Source: Pantoea sp. A4
Lineage (GTDB): Bacteria > Pseudomonadota > Gammaproteobacteria > Enterobacterales > Enterobacteriaceae
Direction of reading: 5' to 3'
Assembly (NCBI RefSeq): GCF_000295955.2
Contig: NZ_ALXE01000007.1
Coordinates: forward strand, 1 to 45,750
Length of the DNA: 45,750 nucleotides
How positions within the stretch are numbered: the first letter of the stretch is position 1; every line of letters begins with the position of its first letter. A program made the translations under genes and the position numbers. The notes under the pieces were generated by a model. The model was given only the letters and a program-made list of their open reading frames with translations, made no database searches and had not been told where the DNA came from. This document shows positions 17,915-26,758 of the stretch, in pieces.

Positions 17915-19741
17915 GTGGCAACATCGGCAGTTATAAATCAGGAAACGCTGGCACAGCAGGTGTTACAAGAAACCTTTGGCTATCAGCAGTTTCGTCCCGG
18001 TCAGCAGGAGATTATTCACACTGCGCTGGAAGGACGTGATTGTCTGGTGGTAATGCCGACCGGCGGCGGTAAGTCGCTGTGTTATCAGATCCCGGCGCTG
18101 GTGCGCGAAGGGCTGACGCTGGTGGTTTCCCCGCTGATTTCATTGATGAAAGATCAGGTTGATCAGCTGCTGGCGAACGGTGTTGCCGCTGCCTGTCTGA
18201 ACTCGACGTTATCGCGTGAACAACAACAGGCGGTCTATTCCGCCTGCCGTCAGGGGCAGATTAAGCTGCTCTACATTGCCCCTGAACGCCTGATGATGGA
18301 CAACTTCCTCGATACGCTGGAAGGCTGGCAACCGGCGATGCTGGCGGTGGATGAAGCCCACTGTATTTCGCAATGGGGACATGATTTCCGGCCTGAATAT
18401 GGCGCGCTGGGTCAGTTACGCCAGCGGTTCCCGGCATTACCGGTGATGGCGCTGACGGCGACGGCGGATGAAACCACCCGTAACGACATCGTCAGCCTGT
18501 TGAACATGGACGATCCGCTGATTCAGATCAGCAGCTTCGATCGCCCAAATATTCGCTACACGCTGGTGGAGAAGTTTAAACCCACCGATCAACTGCTGCG
18601 TTATGTTCAGGATCAGCGGGGCAAAAGCGGCATTATTTACTGCAATAGCCGGGCAAAGGTTGAAGATATGGCAGCCCGTTTGCAAAGCCGTGGGCTGAGT
18701 GTTGGCGCGTACCATGCCGGTATTGATGCGGCACAGCGTGGTTATGTACAGGAAGCATTCCAGCGGGATGATCTGCAAATTGTGGTCGCCACCGTGGCGT
18801 TTGGCATGGGGATCAACAAGCCGAACGTCCGCTTCGTGGTTCACTTTGATATTCCGCGCAATATTGAATCCTATTATCAGGAGACCGGTCGTGCCGGGCG
18901 AGACGGGTTGCCCGCAGAGGCAATGATGCTCTATGACCCGGCAGATATGGCCTGGCTGCGTAAATGTCTCGAAGAGAAGCTGCCTGGCCCGTTACAGGAT
19001 ATTGAGCGCCATAAGCTAAACGCCATGGGGGCATTTGCTGAGGCGCAAACCTGTCGTCGTCTGGTACTGCTCAACTACTTTGGTGAAGGGCGTCAGCAGG
19101 CTTGCGGTAACTGCGATATTTGCCTCGATCCCCCTAAGCGTTACGATGGCTTGATGGAAGCGCAGAAGGCGCTATCGACCATCTATCGCGTAGGCCAGCG
19201 CTTTGGTATGGGCTATGTGGTTGAAGTTCTGCGGGGGGCGAATAATCAGCGTATCCGCGAGCTGGAGCACGACAAACTGCCCGTGTATGGCCTTGGCCGC
19301 GATCAGAGCCATGAACACTGGGTAAGTGTGCTGCGTCAGTTGATTCACCTTGGGTTGGTGACGCAAAATATTGCCATGCATTCGGCACTACAGTTGACGG
19401 AATCGGCGCGTCCGGTACTGCGTGGCGAAGTCCCGTTGATGCTGGCGGTACCCCGGTTGATCACCGCCAAGCTTAAAAGCAGTTCGCCAAAAATCTACGG
19501 CGGTAATTACGATCGTAAGCTGTTTGCCAAACTGCGTAAGCTGCGCAAAGCCATCGCCGACGAAGGCAACATTCCCCCTTATGTGGTGTTTAACGATGCC
19601 ACCCTGATTGAAATGGCCGAACAGATGCCCGTGACCGCCTCAGAGATGCTGGGTGTGAACGGCGTCGGTCAGCGTAAACTGGAGCGCTTCGGTACGCCGT
19701 TTTTAGTCATGATCAAAGAACATTTGATAGAAGAAGAGTAG
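17915..19741 (+). CDS. recQ: ATP-dependent DNA helicase RecQ
   Basis: RecQ is the SF2 3'-5' helicase of the RecF pathway. It is 608 aa, starting at GTG 17915 with AGGA 6 nt upstream. Walker A MPTGGGKS ends at residue 54, with Lys53; the DEAH box is 144-147; [10 protein letters not shown] is motif VI. The zinc site includes CGNCDIC (about 396-402), followed by a winged helix and a C-terminal HRDC domain (about 525-600). It lies between pldA and rhtC as in E. coli. Confidence 0.98.
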   Translation: MATSAVINQETLAQQVLQETFGYQQFRPGQQEIIHTALEGRDCLVVMPTGGGKSLCYQIPALVREGLTLVVSPLISLMKDQVDQLLANGVAAACLNSTLSREQQQAVYSACRQGQIKLLYIAPERLMMDNFLDTLEGWQPAMLAVDEAHCISQWGHDFRPEYGALGQLRQRFPALPVMALTATADETTRNDIVSLLNMDDPLIQISSFDRPNIRYTLVEKFKPTDQLLRYVQDQRGKSGIIYCNSRAKVEDMAARLQSRGLSVGAYHAGIDAAQRGYVQEAFQRDDLQIVVATVAFGMGINKPNVRFVVHFDIPRNIESYYQETGRAGRDGLPAEAMMLYDPADMAWLRKCLEEKLPGPLQDIERHKLNAMGAFAEAQTCRRLVLLNYFGEGRQQACGNCDICLDPPKRYDGLMEAQKALSTIYRVGQRFGMGYVVEVLRGANNQRIRELEHDKLPVYGLGRDQSHEHWVSVLRQLIHLGLVTQNIAMHSALQLTESARPVLRGEVPLMLAVPRLITAKLKSSSPKIYGGNYDRKLFAKLRKLRKAIADEGNIPPYVVFNDATLIEMAEQMPVTASEMLGVNGVGQRKLERFGTPFLVMIKEHLIEEE

Positions 19742-19753
19742 AGGTCGTTCAGC

Positions 19754-20383
19754 ATGATTATGTTATTCGCTACCGTGGCGCTGGTGCACTTTGTTGCATT
19801 GATGAGCCCGGGTCCGGATTTCTTTTTTGTTTCGCAAACTGCGGCCAGCCGCTCACGCAAAGAAGCAATGATGGGCGTGATGGGAATCAGTCTTGGAATT
19901 GTGGTGTGGGCAGGCCTGGCGTTAATGGGACTGCAATTGATCCTGCAAAAAATGGCGTGGCTCCATCAGATAATCATGGTTGGCGGCGGGCTTTATCTGT
20001 TGTGGATGGGCTGGCAACTGCTCTGTTCAGCCCGTGCTCGCCATCGTCAGCCCGCTGAACACCAGTCTGAGCCAGAGGTTGTGCTGCCGAAAAAAGGCCG
20101 GAGCTTTATGAAAGGCTTCCTGACCAATATCTCTAATCCAAAAGCGATTATCTACTTCGGCAGTGTGTTCTCACTGTTTGTGGGTAATGACGTTGGCGCT
20201 GCGGCACGTTGGGGCTTGTTCGTGTTAATCATCGTGGAGACCTTCGCCTGGTTTACCCTGGTGGCGGCGATTTTTGCGCTACCCTATTTCCGCAATAAGT
20301 ATCAGAAAATGGCGAAGTGGATCGACGGCGTAGCCGGGACGTTGTTTGCCGGTTTTGGCATCCATCTGATCATTTCACGCTGA
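19754..20383 (+). CDS. rhtC: Threonine exporter RhtC (LysE family)
   Basis: A 209-aa LysE/RhtB-family amino-acid exporter with about six transmembrane helices. N-terminal ALMSPGPDFFFVSQTAASRSRKEAMMG and TNISNPKAIIYFGSVF are diagnostic for RhtC. In E. coli RhtC exports threonine. It begins 12 nt after recQ and converges with rhtB. Confidence 0.95.
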   Translation: MIMLFATVALVHFVALMSPGPDFFFVSQTAASRSRKEAMMGVMGISLGIVVWAGLALMGLQLILQKMAWLHQIIMVGGGLYLLWMGWQLLCSARARHRQPAEHQSEPEVVLPKKGRSFMKGFLTNISNPKAIIYFGSVFSLFVGNDVGAAARWGLFVLIIVETFAWFTLVAAIFALPYFRNKYQKMAKWIDGVAGTLFAGFGIHLIISR

Positions 20384-20390
20384 TGGCAGA

Positions 20391-20422
20391 GGCAAGGTGA
20401 GAGGTGTTGCTCCCACCTTGCC
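20391..20422. terminator. Hairpin between convergent rhtC and rhtB
   Basis: A 9-bp inverted repeat (20391-20399 with 20414-20422) lies in the 55-bp gap between the convergent genes. The loop can pair further. No clear T-run follows on either strand, so its strength is uncertain. Confidence 0.5.
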
Positions 20423-20438
20423 CTGAAAGAAGTGATAT

Positions 20439-21062
20439 TCAGGCAATCTTCCGCGCACAGGCCAGCAGTGCCCCTACGCCCATAAACATACCGCCGAAAA
20501 TACGGTTAAGCAGTTTCATCTGCTTCGGTCCTTTAATCCACGCTGCGATGCGGGTCGCCAGGGTGGCGTAACCAATCATCACCACGATATCAACCGCGAC
20601 AGTGGTCGTGCCAAGTATCAGATACTGGATCGCCTGTGGCTGATGCGGCTGGATAAACTGCGGGAACAGTGCCGCGAGAAACACAATGCTTTTCGGGTTG
20701 GTGAGATTGACCAGCACCGCACGCTGATACAACTTACGCCGTGGCATGGCTTTGGCGACCGCACTTAAATCAATCGCACCCGCAGAGCGCCACTGCTGAA
20801 TGCCCAGCCACACCAGATAGAGCGCGCCTGCATATTTCAGGATCTCAAACGCCAGCAGCGACTTTGAAAACAGCGCACCCAGGCCGATGCCGACCAGCAC
20901 AATATGGAGCGCCAGTCCTGTTTGTAATCCGGCAATAGAAGCTACTGCGCCGCGATAGCCATGGCTAATGCCGGTGCTCATGGTATTGATCGCGCCGGAA
21001 CCGGGCGAAAGGCTAAGAATGGTTGTGGTTAACAGATAGGCTAGCCACCATTCGATGGTCAT
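20439..21062 (-). CDS. rhtB: Homoserine/homoserine lactone exporter RhtB
   Basis: A 207-aa LysE-family exporter. The ATG at 21062 ([23 protein letters not shown]) matches the E. coli start and has GGGAG upstream. Further signatures are [18 protein letters not shown] and [18 protein letters not shown]. In E. coli RhtB exports homoserine and its lactone. It is divergent from pldB and convergent with its paralogue rhtC, as in E. coli. Confidence 0.95.
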   Translation of the reverse strand: MTIEWWLAYLLTTTILSLSPGSGAINTMSTGISHGYRGAVASIAGLQTGLALHIVLVGIGLGALFSKSLLAFEILKYAGALYLVWLGIQQWRSAGAIDLSAVAKAMPRRKLYQRAVLVNLTNPKSIVFLAALFPQFIQPHQPQAIQYLILGTTTVAVDIVVMIGYATLATRIAAWIKGPKQMKLLNRIFGGMFMGVGALLACARKIA

Positions 21063-21179
21063 GGGTGATGCTCCCTGTATGGGCGGAAATGTGACACAAT
21101 ACGCCAGAAACATGGGCTGCGCTACGGGGGAACTCGGGCAGCTTAAACTCTTTTTTTTGTCCGTTGGTCAGGGGGATGG

Positions 21180-22172
21180 ATGCATCGACATAAAGCGAGC
21201 TGGCTAACGCGTGAGCGTGCCTTTTCTGCGTTCGCTACCGGCCCGCTGCTCGATTTTTGGCGTACCCGCGAAGAACGGGAATTTACCGGGGTGGGTAATC
21301 TCACGTTGCGCTATGTGCGCTTCACCGCCCCGAAACATAAACGTGTCATCCTGATTGTTCCTGGGCGCATAGAGAGCTACGTCAAATACCCTGAACTGGC
21401 TTACGATCTGTTCCACTGTGGGTATGATGTGGTGATCCTGGATCACCGTGGGCAGGGGCGATCGGATCGGCTACTGGAAGATCCTCATCGCGGCCATGTG
21501 ATGGAGTTTTCTCACTATGTGGATGATCTTGAGACGCTCTATTTACAAGAGATCGTCACCGGCCATTATCAACAGCGTTACGCGTTGGCCCACTCGATGG
21601 GCGGTGCGATTTTAACCCTGTTCCTGGCGCGCCAGCCGCAGGCATTCCACGCTGCGGCCCTGATCGCACCGATGTTCGGTATCGCTTTGCCACTGCCGAC
21701 GTTTCTGGCTACGCGTATTCTGGACTGGGCAGAAAAGCGTCCGGCCATGCGCGATGCCTATGCCATGGGCACCGGCCGCTGGCGTGCGAATCCCTTTGGT
21801 GAGAACCATCTCACGCACAGCGTTGAGCGTTACCGGCGCAATGTTCGTTTCTATTCAGACGATCCGGCACTACGTGTGGGTGGCCCAACGTATCATTGGG
21901 TGCGCGAAGGGGTCCATGCCGGAAAGAGTATTATCAGCCAGGCAGAGCAGATCACCACGCCGATGCTGCTGTTGCAGTCCAGTGAGGACGAAGTGGTGGA
22001 TAACCGGGCGCAGGATCTCTTCTGTGACCTGATGCGTGAAGCGGGCCACCCCTGTGAGGGCGGTAAGCCACGCGTGATTAAAGGCGCGTACCATGAGATT
22101 CTGTTTGAAAAGGACGCCATGCGCGCTGAAGCACTGCACGCGGTGACTGACTTTTTCCAGCGTCACCGCTGA
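21180..22172 (+). CDS. pldB: Lysophospholipase L2
   Basis: A 330-aa alpha/beta hydrolase that cleaves lysophospholipids at the inner membrane. The nucleophile elbow is AHSMGG with Ser139; VILDHRGQGRSDR (about 85-97) and a late His (GAYHEILFEKD, about 301-311) complete the typical triad region. A purine-rich GGGGGATGG segment precedes the ATG. yigL follows after 51 nt. Confidence 0.94.
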   Translation: MHRHKASWLTRERAFSAFATGPLLDFWRTREEREFTGVGNLTLRYVRFTAPKHKRVILIVPGRIESYVKYPELAYDLFHCGYDVVILDHRGQGRSDRLLEDPHRGHVMEFSHYVDDLETLYLQEIVTGHYQQRYALAHSMGGAILTLFLARQPQAFHAAALIAPMFGIALPLPTFLATRILDWAEKRPAMRDAYAMGTGRWRANPFGENHLTHSVERYRRNVRFYSDDPALRVGGPTYHWVREGVHAGKSIISQAEQITTPMLLLQSSEDEVVDNRAQDLFCDLMREAGHPCEGGKPRVIKGAYHEILFEKDAMRAEALHAVTDFFQRHR

Positions 22173-22174
22173 GT

Positions 22175-22200
22175 CGTCCGCACTCGCGCGGACGGATATT
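22175..22200 (+). terminator. Hairpin between pldB and yigL
   Basis: CGTCCGC (22175-22181) pairs with GCGGACG (22188-22194) around 6 nt, followed 3 nt later by ATTTTT. It is probably a weak or partial terminator; yigL begins 24 nt later. Confidence 0.5.
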
Positions 22201-22223
22201 TTTACCGATACCCGAGGTTTTTC

Positions 22224-23024
22224 ATGTATCAGATTGTCGCCTCCGACCTGGATGGCACACTGCTCTCTCCCGAACACCGTCTTACCCCGTATGCACGTGA
22301 AACGTTGCAGCAGCTGGTAGCGCGAGACATTCACTTTATCTTTGCCACCGGGCGTCACCATATTGATGTGGGTCAGATGCGCGACAAACTCGGCATCCCG
22401 GCCTACATGATCACCTCCAATGGTGCTCGCGTACACAATGCGCAAGGCGAGCTGGTGTTTAGCCATAATCTGGATGCAGATATCGCCCTGGATCTCTTTG
22501 CTTTGCACTATCACAGTGCGGACATTCTGACCCATGTTTACCGCGATGATGAGTGGTTCATGAGCCGCTGCCGCCCGGAAGAGCAGGACTATTTCCGTGA
22601 ATCTGATTTCAACTATCAGGTGTATCAGCCGGGCATGTTGCCGACTGACGGCATCAGCAAAGTGTTCTTCACCAGCGATAACCATGAAAGTTTGATCCCA
22701 CTGGAGCAGGCGATTGAAGCACGTTGGGGCGATCGTGTGAATGTCAGCTTCTCACTACCAACCTGCCTGGAAGTGATGGCGGGCGGGGTGTCAAAAGGGC
22801 ATGCGCTTGAGGCAGTCGCCAAAAAGCTTAACTACACGCTGGCAGATTGCATCGCTTTTGGTGATGGGATGAACGATGTGGAGATGCTCAACATGGCGGG
22901 CAAAGGCTGCATCATGCGTAATGCACATCAACGCCTGAAAGACACACTGCCTGCACTTGAAGTGATTGGTAGCAATGCCGAAGATGCTGTTCCGCATACC
23001 CTGCGTAAGCTCTTTCTGGCCTGA
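22224..23024 (+). CDS. yigL: YigL, Cof-type HAD phosphatase
   Basis: A 266-aa Cof-family HAD phosphatase with motif I SDLDGTLL (nucleophile Asp8, Asp10), FATGRH (motif II) and FGDGMNDVEML (motif IV). E. coli YigL dephosphorylates pyridoxal phosphate and is induced through SgrS to relieve sugar-phosphate stress, SgrS acting on the pldB-yigL message. The same gene order is kept here. In E. coli bioP (yigM) follows; here yehS does. Confidence 0.94.
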   Translation: MYQIVASDLDGTLLSPEHRLTPYARETLQQLVARDIHFIFATGRHHIDVGQMRDKLGIPAYMITSNGARVHNAQGELVFSHNLDADIALDLFALHYHSADILTHVYRDDEWFMSRCRPEEQDYFRESDFNYQVYQPGMLPTDGISKVFFTSDNHESLIPLEQAIEARWGDRVNVSFSLPTCLEVMAGGVSKGHALEAVAKKLNYTLADCIAFGDGMNDVEMLNMAGKGCIMRNAHQRLKDTLPALEVIGSNAEDAVPHTLRKLFLA

Positions 23025-23034
23025 TGTGCGCTGA

Positions 23035-23056
23035 GCGCCTCGTAGAAACGAGGCGC
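23035..23056. terminator. Hairpin between convergent yigL and yehS
   Basis: A perfect 9-bp stem (23035-23043 with 23048-23056) with a 4-nt loop lies in the gap between the convergent genes. Flanking T or A runs are short, so it may work weakly in either direction. Confidence 0.55.
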
Positions 23057-23066
23057 AAAAGGCGAA

Positions 23067-23558
23067 TCAGTGTGCTTTTTTTACCGGTGCGCCCTGAGCT
23101 GGACGCAGGGTCAGGGTCAGGCCTTTGAGGAAGTTACGTAAAATCTGATCGCCGCATTCGCGGTAGTTTTTATGGTCAGGTTTACGGAAGATGGCACCAA
23201 TTTCCCCCTGAGAAACCGTAAAGTTGGCTTTTTTCAGGATGTCAGGAATGTCGGTGGTTTTCAGTTCAAAGGCGATACGCAATCTTTTCATAAACAGATT
23301 GTTATTCATTCTGCGCTCGATGCTCAGCGCCGGGCCTTCTTCACTCTTCCCACGACGTTCATAGATCAGACCATTGAGGAAATAGCCCATTAACACGTCT
23401 GGGCAAGGGCGAAACGCTGCGTCATCCTCTTTCTTTAGCCATGCTTCCACATCGGACTGCGGGACTTCACAGTTGGCCAGCGCAAAGATCGCCACCATTT
23501 TCGCATCGCTGAGGTTTAACATATAGCGCACGCTGCGCAGCACATCGTTGTTGATCAT
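23067..23558 (-). CDS. yehS: YehS, DUF1456 family protein
   Basis: A 163-aa protein of the DUF1456/YehS family. It has two related halves: MINNDVLRSVRYMLNLSDAKMV and later NNNLFMKRLRIAFELKTTDI, each starting with the N-D/N-x-h-L-R-R/x-h motif of the family. The function is unknown. In E. coli yehS lies in a different region, so its position between yigL and metR, where bioP would stand, is a local difference. Confidence 0.88.
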   Translation of the reverse strand: MINNDVLRSVRYMLNLSDAKMVAIFALANCEVPQSDVEAWLKKEDDAAFRPCPDVLMGYFLNGLIYERRGKSEEGPALSIERRMNNNLFMKRLRIAFELKTTDIPDILKKANFTVSQGEIGAIFRKPDHKNYRECGDQILRNFLKGLTLTLRPAQGAPVKKAH

Positions 23559-23627
23559 GGTGAGTCTTTCTCGTGGTCTGAATCTGGTCGGGCATTATAG
23601 ACAAAACTGACGCCAAGGGCGCGGCTA

Positions 23628-24554
23628 TTATCGCGCCAGTGGTGTACCGGGTAATGCGGCATCACGCACAAACGGTAAATGTTCACAGGCGTGCTGGCGG
23701 GCGAAGCGGGTGATGGCCTCAATGACCGGCTGGCGCTGTTCTCCGTCACGCACGGCGGCATACAGGCGGCTCCACAGACCATCGCCCAGAGTTTTCGTGA
23801 CCACCAGCCCCTGTTTCTCAAAGCTTTCGACGACCCAGTGTGGCAGCGCGGCAATCCCCATGCGAGCCGAAACCATTTGAATCAGCAGCAGGGTGTTATC
23901 CACATTTTTAAGCGCCGGGCTGATACCTGCGGGTTGGAGGAAGTGACGCCACACATCCAGACGCTGGCGCTGAACCGGATAAATCATCAACACTTCGTCG
24001 GCTAAATCTTCCGGGGTAATCACGTCTTTTTGTGCCAGCGGATGGTCAGGAGCCAATACCAGGCGCACCTCGAAATCAAACATTGGCGTGTAGTGCAGAC
24101 CGCTGCGCGGCAGGATATCGGAAGTCAGGACAATATCCAGCTCGCCCTGTTGCAGCGCGGGCTGAGGATCAAACGTCACGCCGGATTTGAAATCCACCAC
24201 CACCTGCGGCCAGCTGAGGCGGAAGTTATTAAGCGCTGGCGTCAGCCACTGAATACAGCTGTGGCACTCGATGGCAATGCGCAGCGTGGTCTGGTGCGGC
24301 TCATGACAGGCCTGAAGTGCCTGCTGAATTTGCGGCAGGATCTGCTCAGCTAGCTGCAACAAAATCTCGCCCTGCTGGGTAAAACGCAGCGGCTGGCTTT
24401 TACGCACAAACAGGCGAAAGCCCAGACGCTGTTCCAGATCGCTGAACTGGTGAGAGAGGGCTGATTGAGTCTGGTGCAGCTGTGCGGCGGCGGCAGCCAG
24501 AGAGCCAGTATTTCGCAGTGCCTGCAGCGTTCGCAGATGCTTGAGTTCGATCAT
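23628..24554 (-). CDS. metR: MetR, LysR-type regulator of methionine genes
   Basis: A 308-aa LysR-family regulator. The N-terminal HTH ([29 protein letters not shown], about 17-45) is almost identical to E. coli MetR, and the ligand-binding domain holds [14 protein letters not shown] (about 93-106). MetR activates metE, metH and related genes with homocysteine as co-inducer. MetJ boxes lie in its promoter. The divergent metE of E. coli is missing here, so its targets must lie elsewhere in the genome. Confidence 0.96.
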   Translation of the reverse strand: MIELKHLRTLQALRNTGSLAAAAAQLHQTQSALSHQFSDLEQRLGFRLFVRKSQPLRFTQQGEILLQLAEQILPQIQQALQACHEPHQTTLRIAIECHSCIQWLTPALNNFRLSWPQVVVDFKSGVTFDPQPALQQGELDIVLTSDILPRSGLHYTPMFDFEVRLVLAPDHPLAQKDVITPEDLADEVLMIYPVQRQRLDVWRHFLQPAGISPALKNVDNTLLLIQMVSARMGIAALPHWVVESFEKQGLVVTKTLGDGLWSRLYAAVRDGEQRQPVIEAITRFARQHACEHLPFVRDAALPGTPLAR

Positions 24555-24613
24555 GAGGGTCCTTCACATGCAGAGTGAACATTTTGCGCTTGAGGAGCAT
24601 ACAGTACGCGCAG

Positions 24614-24643
24614 ATTATAGCGGTGTAAACATCTGGACGTCTA
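24614..24643 (-). promoter_or_regulatory. metR promoter
   Basis: On the minus strand a perfect TATAAT (at 24614-24619) stands 18 bp after TAGACG (at 24638-24643, four of six to consensus). The start would lie near 24607, about 50 nt before the metR ATG. The MetJ boxes cover the -35 and spacer. Confidence 0.65.
24627..24642 (-). promoter_or_regulatory. MetJ operator (two adjacent met boxes)
   Basis: Two contiguous 8-mers, AAACATCT (24627-24634) and GGACGTCT (24635-24642), match the met box AGACGTCT at six and seven of eight positions. They overlap the metR -35 and spacer, where MetJ with S-adenosylmethionine would repress. In E. coli this region also controls metE. Confidence 0.7.
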
Positions 24644-24798
24644 AACCATGTGTGAATAGCACACCGCGTTCCCTGTCAGGCCGCTTAAGAGATAATTTTA
24701 AGCCAGATGTGGTGTCTCGGCGAAGGCCGAAAATCATTGGATAGGGGACAGGGGGGCAATCCGCGAGGTGAGATCGTCTGATACGTTGGGTAAATCTT

Positions 24799-24822
24799 GG
24801 GGCGCCATGCGCCCCCTTTTTT
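24799..24822 (+). terminator. Plus-strand intrinsic terminator with no upstream gene
   Basis: GGGGCGC (24799-24805), a 3-nt loop and GCGCCCC (24809-24815) followed by T (24817-24822) form a strong terminator oriented for plus-strand transcription. No plus-strand gene precedes it since yigL. Its T-run overlaps the dlhH stop. It may be what remains of the metE unit, or end a short transcript from the metR divergent region. Confidence 0.75.
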
Positions 24823-25648
24823 ATGCTACGCCGTACTGTTTAAACCATGCCAGCATACGCTGCCAGCCATCCTGCGCCGATTCAGCGTGATAGCTCGGGC
24901 GGTAGTCCGCGTTGAAAGCATGACCGGCATCGGGATAGACCACGATCTCCGCTTTAGCGTTCGCTGCGTGCAGTGCCTGGCGCATCAGCTCCACACCTTC
25001 GAGTGGGATGCCATCATCCTGGCCGCCGTACAGACCCAGTACCGGTGCGTTTAAATCAACCGCCACATCGATGGGGTGTTTTTGTTGTTTCAGGGTTTTG
25101 TCGCCCACCAGCCGCCCATACCAGGCTACCGCCGCTTTCAATTGAGGATTGTGCGCGGCATAGAGCCAGCTAATACGGCCTCCCCAGCAGAAGCCGGTAA
25201 TTGCCAGGCGGCGAATATCGCCACCGTGTTTTGCTGCCCAGTTCGCAACGTGGTCGAGATCCGACAACACCTGGCTATCAGGCACCTTGCTGACCAGCTC
25301 TTTAAGCAGCGTAGGAATATCAGAATACTCACCTGGATCACCTTCGCGGAAATAGAGCTCAGGGGCCACGGCCAGATAGCCTTCCAGCGCCAGGCGACGG
25401 CACAGATCGCGAATGTGTTCATGCACGCCGAAAATCTCCTGCACTACCATGACAACCGGCAGCGGACCTGCGGCATCTTTCGGTTTAGCAAAGTAAGCTG
25501 GCATGTTTTCACCCTGGCTTGCGACCGAGGTTTCACCAGCCTGAATAGCCTCACTGGTGGTGGTAATGGTGGTTGCGGCGATGGGGTGAACGGCGGGAGC
25601 AAAGCCACCCGGCGCAGATTTCTGTGCCATATTATCTTCGGTTTTCAT
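24821..25648 (-). CDS. dlhH: Dienelactone hydrolase family protein
   Basis: A 275-aa alpha/beta hydrolase of the dienelactone hydrolase family, equivalent to E. coli DlhH (YsgA). The nucleophile is Cys154 in GFCWGG, with Asp211 or 212 (GGQDD) and His243 (DAGHAFNA) completing the triad; [20 protein letters not shown] is a family signature. The ATG at 25648 has GGAG upstream. The physiological substrate is unknown. It lies divergent from udp, as in E. coli. Confidence 0.93.
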   Translation of the reverse strand: MKTEDNMAQKSAPGGFAPAVHPIAATTITTTSEAIQAGETSVASQGENMPAYFAKPKDAAGPLPVVMVVQEIFGVHEHIRDLCRRLALEGYLAVAPELYFREGDPGEYSDIPTLLKELVSKVPDSQVLSDLDHVANWAAKHGGDIRRLAITGFCWGGRISWLYAAHNPQLKAAVAWYGRLVGDKTLKQQKHPIDVAVDLNAPVLGLYGGQDDGIPLEGVELMRQALHAANAKAEIVVYPDAGHAFNADYRPSYHAESAQDGWQRMLAWFKQYGVA

Positions 25649-25816
25649 GATGTTCTCCGTGCGAGCAAAGGCGAAGTCAGGTAACTATAGCCTGGCCTGT
25701 TTGGTCGGTGGCCAGGTCGTGTACAGAGTTTGTAGAGTGAGGTGCATACTTCTCTTTATCATCGCCAGCCTCTGTTCACAGCGCAGCTTGTGGCAAAATC
25801 AGTAACATGGCGGTTG

Positions 25817-25838
25817 AAATGTGATTCAGATCTCATTT
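25817..25838 (+). promoter_or_regulatory. CRP site 2 (upstream) of udp
   Basis: A near-consensus 22-bp site with TGTGA (25820-25824) and a TCTCA right half. Its centre is 52 bp upstream of a second CRP site, the spacing typical of CRP-CytR promoters such as deoP2 and udp, where CytR binds between two CRP dimers. Confidence 0.75.
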
Positions 25839-25868
25839 CAATGTATACGATTGATATGTTTCACTACT

Positions 25869-25890
25869 TATGGCGATATTTGTCACATTT
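25869..25890 (+). promoter_or_regulatory. CRP site 1 (promoter-proximal) of udp
   Basis: A strong right half TCACA (25883-25887) pairs with a weak left half GGCGA (25872-25876). The centre, 25879.5, is about 41 bp before a start expected near 25921, given a -10 like TAGAGT (25909-25914). This is a class II CRP position. Confidence 0.55.
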
Positions 25891-25948
25891 TACTGCGTCG
25901 TGCTGACGTAGAGTGGCGCACATCTTTTCCCGTTATCAGGAGTCCGTT

Positions 25949-26710
25949 ATGGCCCAGTCCGATGTATTTCATTTAGGCATTACCCGCGCCGATCTGCAGG
26001 GCGCAACGCTGGCGATTGTGCCCGGCGACCCTGAGCGCGTGAAAAAAATTGCAGCGCTGATGGATGAGCCCGAGCATCTTGCTTCTCACCGTGAATTTAC
26101 CACCTGGCGCGCTAAGCTGGATGGTAAACCGGTTGTGGTCTGTTCAACCGGCATTGGTGGCCCATCGACCTCCATCGCGGTGGAAGAGCTGGCGCAGCTG
26201 GGCGTGCGTACTTTCTTGCGCGTGGGCACCACGGGTGCCATCCAGCCGGGGATCAATGTGGGTGATGTGCTGGTAACGACCGCCGCTGTCCGCCTTGACG
26301 GTGCCAGCCTGCACTTCGCGCCAATGGAGTTCCCTGCGGTTGCTGACTTCACCTGTACCACGGCATTAGTGGCCGCTGCACAGGCGAGCGGCGCGGCAAC
26401 ACACATTGGTGTTACCGCCTCTTCTGACACTTTCTATCCAGGCCAGGAACGTTACGACACCTTCTCCGGTCGCGTGGTGAATCGCTTCCAGGGTTCAATG
26501 AAAGAGTGGCAGCAGATGGGCGTCCTCAACTATGAGATGGAATCTGCTACGCTGTTAACCATGTGCGCCAGCCAGGGGCTGCGTGCCGGGATGGTGGCGG
26601 GAGTGATCGTCAATCGCACCCAGAAAGAGATCCCTGATGCTGTCACCATGAAACAAACGGAAAGTGCTGCGGTGAGCATTGTGGTCGAGGCCGCGCGTCG
26701 CCTGTTGTGA
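25949..26710 (+). CDS. udp: Uridine phosphorylase
   Basis: Udp splits uridine into uracil and ribose 1-phosphate for pyrimidine salvage. The ATG at 25949 ([19 protein letters not shown]) has AGGAG upstream and gives 253 aa, as in E. coli. Family motifs are IVPGDPERV (phosphate site), [16 protein letters not shown] and [11 protein letters not shown] (nucleoside binding). Two CRP sites 52 bp apart point to CRP activation and CytR repression. It is divergent from dlhH. Confidence 0.97.
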   Translation: MAQSDVFHLGITRADLQGATLAIVPGDPERVKKIAALMDEPEHLASHREFTTWRAKLDGKPVVVCSTGIGGPSTSIAVEELAQLGVRTFLRVGTTGAIQPGINVGDVLVTTAAVRLDGASLHFAPMEFPAVADFTCTTALVAAAQASGAATHIGVTASSDTFYPGQERYDTFSGRVVNRFQGSMKEWQQMGVLNYEMESATLLTMCASQGLRAGMVAGVIVNRTQKEIPDAVTMKQTESAAVSIVVEAARRLL

Positions 26711-26758
26711 TGCGTATTAAAGCCTGACGCACCGTGCCCGCTTTGACGGAGACCGACC

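Noticed and set aside
21870..22685. A 271-codon open frame on the minus strand across pldB and yigL
   Set aside because: It lies antisense to two clearly conserved genes, has no recognisable protein family and no ribosome site; it is a by-product of their codon use.
24663..24798. A possible cobalamin or S-box riboswitch between metR and dlhH
   Set aside because: I looked for the conserved B12-box and S-box core sequences and did not find them; only the terminator at the end is clear.
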